Shown here: piece by piece, positions 16,280 through 21,311 of the stretch
Numbering within the stretch: the first letter of the stretch is position 1
How the letters are laid out: every line of letters begins with the position of its first letter
From: CAZYJR01 sp964647905
GTDB taxonomy: Bacteria; Desulfobacterota; DSM-4660; Desulfatiglandales; HGW-15
DNA: 21,311 nucleotides
Assembly (NCBI GenBank): GCA_964647905.1
Contig: CAZYJR010000049.1
Coordinates: forward strand, 1 to 21,311
Reading direction: 5' to 3'
Position numbers and translations under genes: made by a program
The notes under the pieces: model-generated
What the model saw: the letters and a program-made list of their open reading frames with translations, nothing else
What the model was told of the DNA's origin: nothing
Databases searched by the model: none

Positions 16280-17425
16280 TTAGTACCTTCCTAGGATTTC
16301 ACGGGCCAATATCATCTTTTCCACCGCCTTTGTTCCCTCGTATATCTCGATGACCTTTGCGTCCCGGTAGAATCGCTCGATCGGGTAGTCCTTCAGATAG
16401 CCGTACCCCCCGTGAAGCTGCAGGGCCTCGTCCACCACCTCCACACCCACCCGGGCTCCGTACCACTTGGCCATGGCCACCAGCCGCTTGTCCACGTGCC
16501 CTTGATCCAGGTTCCAGCAGGCCTTGTATATCAGGTTTCTTGCCGTCTCGATCTTGGTGTCCATCTCGGCTATGGTGAACTGAACGTCCTGAAAAGCAGC
16601 CAGGGGTTGCCTGAAGGCAATACGCTTCTTGACATGCCTCACGGCCTGCTCCATGGCCCCCTGGGCCAGGCCCAGGCCGTGAGCGGCCACATAAGCGCGG
16701 GAGTGGTCGAAAAACTTCATGAGCTGGTAGAAGCCCTGGCCCTCCTTTCCGCCCAGGACTTGGCTCTCCGGGACCCGGCAGTCGCTGAGAAAGATATCCC
16801 CCAGGTCCCCGGCCCTTGTACCCATCTTCTCCGCGTGGGTGGCGTCGTAGCCCGGGGTGTCGGTCTCCACTATCAAAAAGCTCCACTTCTTGTGCCCCTC
16901 GGCCTCGGGATCCGTCTTGCACAGGATGATGATGAAATCCGCTATTGTTGCGTTTCCGATCATCACCTTGTTGCCGTTGATCACATAAGAATCCCCGTCC
17001 TTTTCCGCGCGGGTGCTCACGTTGGACACATCACTTCCCGCCTCGGGCTCGGTGGTGGCCATACCCATCTTCTTCCGGCTCTCGGCCACCACCGGAAGGT
17101 ACTTCTCCTTCTGTTCATCAGTACCGAACCACCAGAGGAGCTCGCTGCCGAAGGAACAATTGATCAAGGCCTGGGAAACCCCCGGGTCGACCCGCCAGAA
17201 CTGCTCCAGGATCAAGGCCTGCTCCAGAAAGCCCAGGCCGGCGCCCCCGTGCTCTTCAGGGATGGTTGAGCCTACGAATCCAAGCTCCCCGGCCTTCCTC
17301 CATATATCCTCAGGGAAACGGTTCTCGGCGTCACACTCCGCTCCCACCTCCGGGAACTCCTTCTCGGCAAACTCCCTCGCCGCACTCTGTATGTCCCTCT
17401 GCTCATTGGTCAGTTTGAAATCCAT
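16280..17425 (-). CDS. Acyl-CoA dehydrogenase
   Basis: A 381-residue FAD enzyme of normal length that makes a 2,3-double bond in an acyl-CoA and passes electrons to electron-transfer flavoprotein. Motifs are TEPEAGSDVSNV at about 125, LQLHGGYGYLKDYPIERFYRD at about 335, and the C-terminal IYEGT with catalytic base Glu363. The catalytic Glu is in the usual medium/short-chain position. GGAGGAA lies six bases before the ATG at 17425. The gene follows the CoA-transferase by 31 bases and precedes gntR by six. Next to a carboxylate-type mutase it could oxidise an alkylsuccinyl-CoA or a related product, but substrate specificity cannot be read from the sequence. No etfAB genes are present here. Confidence 0.92.
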   Translation of the reverse strand: MDFKLTNEQRDIQSAAREFAEKEFPEVGAECDAENRFPEDIWRKAGELGFVGSTIPEEHGGAGLGFLEQALILEQFWRVDPGVSQALINCSFGSELLWWFGTDEQKEKYLPVVAESRKKMGMATTEPEAGSDVSNVSTRAEKDGDSYVINGNKVMIGNATIADFIIILCKTDPEAEGHKKWSFLIVETDTPGYDATHAEKMGTRAGDLGDIFLSDCRVPESQVLGGKEGQGFYQLMKFFDHSRAYVAAHGLGLAQGAMEQAVRHVKKRIAFRQPLAAFQDVQFTIAEMDTKIETARNLIYKACWNLDQGHVDKRLVAMAKWYGARVGVEVVDEALQLHGGYGYLKDYPIERFYRDAKVIEIYEGTKAVEKMILAREILGRY

Positions 17426-17456
17426 CGCGTTTCCTCCGCATGACTATGCTCGTTTT

Positions 17457-18647
17457 TCAGATAACGCCTTTTTGCTCGAGTTCGGCCAGCCGCTCCTCTG
17501 AACAGCCCAGCTCGCCGCCGTAGACAGCCCGGTTGTGCTCGCCGAACCTGGGCGGGAATGAGAGCTCCCGGCCCTTCTCCTCCATGAAGGGGGTCATATT
17601 GGGCGGCGGAGCCAGAGTCACCTCCACGCCGGAGCGGGGGTCCTTGGCCCTGAGCAGTCGCCTCTTGACCAGGGGGTCAGAGACCACATCCGAGACCTTG
17701 TTGATATTGCTCACCGGGATATTGATGCCCTTCAGGAGCCGGATTATCTCCTCTGAGGGTTGGTGCTCGGTGATACTGTTGATCTCCCGGTTTATGTTTT
17801 CAACGTCCGCAATCCTGCCTGCGTTCCTCTCGTACTCGGGCCTGTCCATGGACTTGAATATATCCAAAGAAACCAGTGCCTTCCACTGCCTGTCATTGCC
17901 AACGGCCAGGTACACGAACCCGTCCTTGGTCCGGTAGACGGACACGGGGCAGAAGAATTCATGGGTGTTGCCCCTCCGGGTGATCACCCTGCCCTGCAAG
18001 GTGGAAAGGGTGATGGGAACGGTCAGCCACGAGACCGAGGATTCGAACATGGACATGTTGATGCAGGCCCCTTCCCCGGTCTTCTCCCGGTGGAACAGGG
18101 CCTTCATCAAGAGTCCGTAGCAGTGCTCGCTGGTGCCCATATCCGGCAGAGGAATGCCCAGCACCTGGGGATCGCCGTCCGGCTCCCCTGTCAAGTCCAT
18201 GAGCCCGGAGCGGGCCTGCAGGATGGGATCATAGGCCGCCTCGTTGATATCCGGGCCGAAACCCGTGACCCCCAGCCAGATCAAATCGGGCTTAACCGCC
18301 TTCAGGGATTCGTAGTCGATTCCCAGCTTCCCGTAGTTTCGGGGGAGCTGGTTGGTGGCGAATATGTCCACGTCAAGCTCGCGGATCACACGGTGAAAGA
18401 GCTCCCTGCCTTCTGGCTCGGCCAGATTGAGGGTAAGCGCCTCCTTGCCTGCATTTATGCAAAGGAAGTAGGCGTTCATTCGGTCCTCTTCCAGCACCTT
18501 GTCCCCTATCATCCGGTTTGGGTCGCCGTAGACCGGGTGCTCCAGTCTGATCACCCGCATGCCGTCCTGAGCCATGCGATAAGTCAGATAGGGAAGGACC
18601 GTTGCCTGTTCCAGGGACAAGACGGTTATGTTCTCCAGGGTATTCAT
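17457..18647 (-). CDS. Class III CoA-transferase (CaiB/BaiF, formyl-CoA transferase family)
   Basis: A 396-residue enzyme that moves CoA between carboxylic acids through an enzyme-bound anhydride on an aspartate. The candidate nucleophile is Asp169 in LPDMGTSEHCYGLL, the same number as in formyl-CoA transferase. Other family segments are LEQATVLPYLTYRMAQDGMR near the N-terminus, REKTGEGACINMSM at about 187 and GNDRQWKAL. The frame is open to 18767, but the ATG at 18647 starts the family-typical N-terminus, and the 40 residues before it lie over a palindrome and repeat-like DNA. The ribosome-binding site is poor (GGGGG about nine bases upstream). It is the first gene after the operon promoter. 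It could activate a dicarboxylate using succinyl-CoA or another acyl-CoA as donor, in parallel or in series with the PaaK-like ligase. Confidence 0.88.
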   Translation of the reverse strand: MNTLENITVLSLEQATVLPYLTYRMAQDGMRVIRLEHPVYGDPNRMIGDKVLEEDRMNAYFLCINAGKEALTLNLAEPEGRELFHRVIRELDVDIFATNQLPRNYGKLGIDYESLKAVKPDLIWLGVTGFGPDINEAAYDPILQARSGLMDLTGEPDGDPQVLGIPLPDMGTSEHCYGLLMKALFHREKTGEGACINMSMFESSVSWLTVPITLSTLQGRVITRRGNTHEFFCPVSVYRTKDGFVYLAVGNDRQWKALVSLDIFKSMDRPEYERNAGRIADVENINREINSITEHQPSEEIIRLLKGINIPVSNINKVSDVVSDPLVKRRLLRAKDPRSGVEVTLAPPPNMTPFMEEKGRELSFPPRFGEHNRAVYGGELGCSEERLAELEQKGVI

Positions 18648-18740
18648 GCCGACGACCCCCGTGCCTTGTGGTGAGATAGTTTCCGTCCAGAAATGGCCCT
18701 TTCTCCCAATCTCGGCGTCGATCTGCGGGGCTGGTCGTGC

Positions 18741-18758
18741 GGCGTACTCCAGTACGCC
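18741..18758. repeat. 18-bp palindrome in the leader
   Basis: GGCGTACTCCAGTACGCC is two perfect 8-base arms around CC. It lies inside the in-phase open frame upstream of the CoA-transferase start. It may be part of a dispersed repeat element together with 18823-18857, or an operator; neither is proven. Confidence 0.6.
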
Positions 18759-18822
18759 TCCTCCCAACCCCTTGATCTCCTTGACCTTGGAAGAAATTGC
18801 TCATTTCTGCCCTGGAAACTCC

Positions 18823-18857
18823 CTAGTGCCGAGAACTCATTTATGGATGGGCACTAG
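18823..18857. repeat. 35-base hairpin repeat, copy 1
   Basis: CTAGTGCC (18823-18830) and GGCACTAG (18850-18857) are perfect inverted arms around a 19-base loop. An outer CCTGGA/TCCAGG pairing extends the structure. The first 32 bases (18823-18854) recur exactly, in inverted orientation, as the last 32 bases of the window (21280-21311). No transposase is nearby. Confidence 0.85.
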
Positions 18858-18866
18858 ATATCCAGG

Positions 18867-18891
18867 CACCGCCCCGGACCCCGGAGCGGTG
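18867..18891. promoter_or_regulatory. GC-rich hairpin in the leader
   Basis: CACCGC (18867-18872) pairs with GCGGTG (18886-18891); after one mismatch, CCGG pairs with CCGG around a three-base loop. No T-run follows on either strand. It lies ten bases beyond the repeat hairpin; a second GC hairpin lies at a similar distance from the other repeat copy (21250-21271). Confidence 0.5.
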
Positions 18892-18917
18892 TGCAACGCG
18901 TATAGCCCTTTTTGGCT

Positions 18918-18936
18918 GCTGTATACTGTATACAGC
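18918..18936. promoter_or_regulatory. GntR/FCD-type operator palindrome overlapping the operon promoter
   Basis: GCTGTATACTGTATACAGC is a perfect 19-base inverted repeat (nine-base arms, one central base). Its TGTATAC half-sites resemble the GT...AC pattern that FCD-type GntR proteins bind. It covers the -10 box and half of the spacer, so a bound protein would block RNA polymerase. The encoded GntR protein (15527-16273) is the obvious candidate ligand. Confidence 0.7.
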
Positions 18937-18949
18937 GGCCTAGTGTCAA
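18920..18949 (-). promoter_or_regulatory. Sigma70-like promoter of the catabolic operon
   Basis: On the minus strand a consensus -35 TTGACA (18949-18944) and a -10 TATACA (18925-18920) are separated by 18 bases. The -35 box starts 11 bases after the mltG stop codon. The start point would be near 18913. Confidence 0.7.
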
Positions 18950-18960
18950 GATGTTTTGCC

Positions 18961-19980
18961 CTAACCGGTTCCGCCGCCCCTCTGGTAGGTCCTCACCGCC
19001 CGGTTGTGCTCCGAGAGGGTCCGGGAGAAATGGTGGGACCCGTTGTTTCGGGATACGAAGTACAGATAGTCCGTATCCGCCGGATAAAGGACCGCCTTGA
19101 TCGCCTCCAGGCCGGGGTTGGCTATGGGCCCGGGCGGGAGTCCCTTGATGCGGTAAGTGTTATAGGACGTGGGGGTCTCCAGGTGCTTGCGGGTCAGATT
19201 TCCGTCGAACTCCGGCAGCCCGTAAATCACCGTTGGATCGCTGTCCAGCCGCATCCCCCGCTCCAGGCGGTTCAGGAAGACGGAAGCGATCACCGGCCGC
19301 TCCTCGGCGAGGCCGGTCTCCTTTTCCACTATCGAGGCCAGGGTCACCAACTCCTTGAGATCCAAGCCTCTTTCCTCGATATGTCCCCTCAAAGGCCGGA
19401 CCACTTCCAGGAACCGCCTTATCATCTCCTCCACGATCCTCTTCGGCCTGAGGCCCCGGGCGAAGTGATAGGTGTCCGGGTAAAGATAGCCCTCCAGGGT
19501 GGGCCCGGGCAGACCGTGGGCCTCCATCAAGTCCCTGTCTTCCATCAGGCCCATTATCTCGGATCGGGCGGCGAGCCCCTCGGCTTCCAGCAGGGCGGCT
19601 ATCCTGGCCACCGTGAACCCCTCGGGGATGGTCACCGCATGGGTGACCACCCTGCCGGCTGCCAGGATATCCAGGATCTCCACCGGGGCCATGTTCGGTC
19701 CTATCCTATACTCACCCGCCCTGATCCCCCTCCCCACACCCTTGAGGCGCGCCCAAAGCCTGAAGACTTCGGGGCCGCCTATGAGGCCGGCCCGGTCCAA
19801 CTCTTCGGCCACCCGGGCCAGGCTCCACCCCTCCTCCACCACAAAGAGCCGGGGCTCGGCATCAGGGTCGGCCGGCCGCCGCATTTGGTGATATGCTGCC
19901 AGGGCCAGAAACGCCACCAGGGCCAGGAGCGAAGCCGAGGCAAAGCCCAGAATCTTTCCCTTTCCCGCATCCACGGTCAT
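18961..19980 (-). CDS. mltG: Endolytic peptidoglycan transglycosylase MltG
   Basis: A 339-residue inner-membrane enzyme that cuts nascent glycan strands and is thought to end their elongation. One transmembrane segment lies at about 8-30 (ILGFASASLLALVAFLAL). A LysM-like region follows (VVEEGWSLARVAEELDRAGL). The YceG/MltG domain carries TLEGYLYPDTYHF, ASIVEKETG with catalytic Glu219, and NRLERGMRLDSDPTVIYGLP. The frame is open to 20052, but the ATG at 19980 avoids overlap with ald and puts the membrane segment near the N-terminus; the ribosome-binding site is weak. It follows ald by 19 bases, so the two are probably cotranscribed. No terminator was seen after it, so its transcript may run into the catabolic operon. 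Confidence 0.93.
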   Translation of the reverse strand: MTVDAGKGKILGFASASLLALVAFLALAAYHQMRRPADPDAEPRLFVVEEGWSLARVAEELDRAGLIGGPEVFRLWARLKGVGRGIRAGEYRIGPNMAPVEILDILAAGRVVTHAVTIPEGFTVARIAALLEAEGLAARSEIMGLMEDRDLMEAHGLPGPTLEGYLYPDTYHFARGLRPKRIVEEMIRRFLEVVRPLRGHIEERGLDLKELVTLASIVEKETGLAEERPVIASVFLNRLERGMRLDSDPTVIYGLPEFDGNLTRKHLETPTSYNTYRIKGLPPGPIANPGLEAIKAVLYPADTDYLYFVSRNNGSHHFSRTLSEHNRAVRTYQRGGGTG

Positions 19981-19999
19981 GGGTGGGGCTTCCCCGGAA

Positions 20000-21112
20000 T
20001 CAAAGGATTTCCTCGATGGGCGTATAAGACAGCCCAAAGGCCTCTGCCACACCCCTGCAGGTCACCTTTCCCCGGACCACGTTGGCCCCGGCCCTGATCT
20101 CAGCATTCTCCCGCATGGCTCTCTCCCAGCCCTTGTTGGCGATCTCCACGGCATAAGGGAGCGTTGCGTTGGTAAGGGCCAGGGTGGAGGTCCGGGCGAC
20201 CGCGCCGGGCATGTTGGCCACGCAGTAGTGGACCACCCCTTCTATATTGTAAATGGGGTCGGAATGGGTGGTGGCCCTGGAGGTCTCAAAGCACCCGCCC
20301 TGGTCAATCGCCACGTCCACCAGGACCGACCCCCGCTTCATGGTCCTCAGCATCTCCCGGGTGATCAGCTTGGGGGCCTTTGCCCCGGGAATTAGCACCG
20401 CCCCTACCACCACGTCCGCCTTGGGTACCAGGTCCCTTATGACGGCCGGGCTGGACATCAACAGGAAACAGTTGCTGGGCATCACGTCACTCAGGTATCT
20501 CAGGCGGTCCAGGTCGGTGTCCAGCAAATAGACCTTGGCACCCAGCCCGCAGGCCATCTTCGCGGCGTGCGTCCCCACCACACCGCCCCCGATTACCAGG
20601 ACGGTCCCGGGGTCCACGCCCGGCACCCCGCCGAGGAGGATGCCGTGCCCCCCTTGGGTCATCTCCAGGTACTTGGCGCCCTGCTGGATGGCCATGCGCC
20701 CGGCCACCTCGCTCATCGGTGTCAGCAGCGGCAGGGTCCCGTCCTCCTCCTGGATGGTCTCATAGGCGATGTTCACGGATCCGCATTTGATCAGCTCCCT
20801 GGTGAGCTCCTCCATGGCCGCCAGGTGCAGATAGGTGAAAACTATCTGATCCTCCCTGATCAGACCGTGCTCGGAGGGTTGGGGCTCCTTTACGTGCATG
20901 ATCATCTCGGCCCGCGCGTAGATCTCCCCGGGGGTGTCCACCAGCTCGGCCCCGGCCATGTCATAGGCCTCGTCGTCCAGGCCGCTCGCAGCCCCGGCCC
21001 CCTTTTCCACCAGCACCGAATGGCCGTTCTGCCTCATGATCTCCACGCCTGCCGGGGTCATGGAGACCCGGTTCTCCTCAGCCTTCACCTCTTTCAAGAT
21101 TCCCACGATCAT
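20000..21112 (-). CDS. ald: Alanine dehydrogenase
   Basis: A 370-residue cytoplasmic enzyme that interconverts L-alanine and pyruvate with NAD and ammonia. Motifs are MIVGILKEVKAEENRVSMTP at the start, HVKEPQPSE with the substrate lysine near 75, TYLHLAA with the catalytic histidine near 96, GGGVVGTHAAKMA for NAD near 174, VDVAIDQGGC with the catalytic aspartate near 270, and HYCVANMPGAVARTST near 300. Length and motifs are those of a complete enzyme. AGGAGG lies six bases before the ATG at 21112, and a promoter is visible about 40 bases upstream. Confidence 0.97.
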   Translation of the reverse strand: MIVGILKEVKAEENRVSMTPAGVEIMRQNGHSVLVEKGAGAASGLDDEAYDMAGAELVDTPGEIYARAEMIMHVKEPQPSEHGLIREDQIVFTYLHLAAMEELTRELIKCGSVNIAYETIQEEDGTLPLLTPMSEVAGRMAIQQGAKYLEMTQGGHGILLGGVPGVDPGTVLVIGGGVVGTHAAKMACGLGAKVYLLDTDLDRLRYLSDVMPSNCFLLMSSPAVIRDLVPKADVVVGAVLIPGAKAPKLITREMLRTMKRGSVLVDVAIDQGGCFETSRATTHSDPIYNIEGVVHYCVANMPGAVARTSTLALTNATLPYAVEIANKGWERAMRENAEIRAGANVVRGKVTCRGVAEAFGLSYTPIEEIL

Positions 21113-21148
21113 GGCGGCCTCCTATCTATGTAACGTAGGCGATAAGGT

Positions 21149-21178
21149 CTTATACCCCCGCAGGCATGTGTTGTTCAA
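21149..21178 (-). promoter_or_regulatory. Candidate sigma70 promoter of ald-mltG
   Basis: TTGAAC (21178-21173) and TATAAG (21154-21149) on the minus strand are 18 bases apart. A start near 21142 would give a leader of about 30 bases containing the ald ribosome-binding site. Confidence 0.55.
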
Positions 21179-21279
21179 GCCGAACCGTATCCCAACCGCC
21201 AACCGGGGAGCATGCGCTTCGCGAGAACAAGGAGTGCCCGATCAGGTGGTCGGCACGGCCCGGGAAGTGCCGCTCGCTC

Positions 21280-21311
21280 GTGCCCATCCATAAATGAGTT
21301 CTCGGCACTAG
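21280..21311. repeat. 32-base inverted copy of the leader repeat at the window edge (copy 2)
   Basis: The last 32 bases are the exact reverse complement of 18823-18854. The match stops at GGGCAC on the inner side and may continue beyond the window on the outer side. A second stem, CGGCAC (21250-21255) with GTGCCG (21266-21271), lies nine bases inside it. Confidence 0.85.

Larger units (their letters stand above)
18648..18919 (-). other. Long structured leader between the operon promoter and the CoA-transferase gene
   Basis: If transcription starts near 18913 the leader is about 265 bases. It contains a CCGG-core hairpin, the 35-base repeat hairpin and an 18-bp palindrome, listed separately. 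I saw no B12 box or other riboswitch pattern and no hairpin with a T-run. A reading frame in phase with the CoA-transferase is open across 18648-18767, but it does not resemble the enzyme family. Confidence 0.5.

Noticed and set aside
18648..18960. Cobalamin riboswitch upstream of the mutase operon
   Set aside because: The B12-dependent genes made it worth looking for, but I could not find a B12 box or the expected multi-stem pattern in the leader.
18823..21311. Composite transposon carrying mltG and ald between inverted repeats
   Set aside because: The repeats are only 32 bases, there is no transposase, and both enclosed genes look like ordinary housekeeping genes with normal motifs.
1..21311. 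CRISPR arrays, tRNA or rRNA genes, insertion sequences, replication origins
   Set aside because: No regularly spaced repeats, cloverleaf sequences, rRNA-like segments, transposase genes or DnaA-box clusters were seen on either strand.

Overview
The window is GC-rich bacterial DNA, and every gene I can support lies on the minus strand, so it reads from right to left. Several features suggest a strict anaerobe, most likely a Desulfobacterota (deltaproteobacterial) sulfate reducer or syntroph: a split B12-dependent acyl-CoA mutase, a molybdenum hydroxylase, a PaaK-type acid-CoA ligase, a TRAP transporter, a TrpB2-type tryptophan synthase and a XylR_N/V4R-type aromatic-sensor domain. This placement is inference from gene content, not a taxonomic match.

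Layout in transcription order. (1) 21112-18961: two housekeeping genes, alanine dehydrogenase (ald) and the lytic transglycosylase mltG, behind a plausible sigma70 promoter. (2) 18960-18648: a 313-bp control region. It holds a strong sigma70-like promoter overlapped by a 19-bp palindrome of GntR type, then a long leader with two hairpins and a repeat whose inverted second copy forms the last 32 bases of the window. (3) 18647-2928: thirteen genes in one direction, ending at a clear intrinsic terminator (2896-2853). They encode a class III CoA-transferase, an acyl-CoA dehydrogenase, a GntR/FCD regulator, mutase small and large subunits, TRAP DctP-DctQ-DctM, a PaaK-like CoA ligase, the FAD, FeS and Mo subunits of a molybdenum hydroxylase, and a fused 3-hydroxyacyl-CoA dehydrogenase/enoyl-CoA hydratase. 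(4) 2803-335: a soluble regulator with XylR_N, V4R, three PAS domains and a LuxR helix-turn-helix. (5) 154 to the left edge: the first 51 codons of trpB2, behind its own promoter and a tandem 11-bp repeat.

The thirteen genes read as one catabolic unit of about 16 kb for an organic acid. The TRAP system takes it up, and the ligase and/or CoA-transferase activate it. The mutase then rearranges the carbon skeleton, the acyl-CoA dehydrogenase introduces a double bond, the molybdenum hydroxylase adds water-derived oxygen, and the fused enzyme hydrates and oxidises the product. The GntR protein is a candidate repressor of the promoter, and the V4R/PAS/LuxR protein a candidate ligand-responsive activator. 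The mutase keeps the residues that hold a substrate carboxylate in methylmalonyl-CoA mutase but has rewritten two other normally conserved active-site segments. I therefore think the substrate is a carboxylated acyl-CoA other than methylmalonyl-CoA, and that this cluster is the best candidate for an undescribed pathway. The substrate and the order of steps cannot be fixed from sequence alone.
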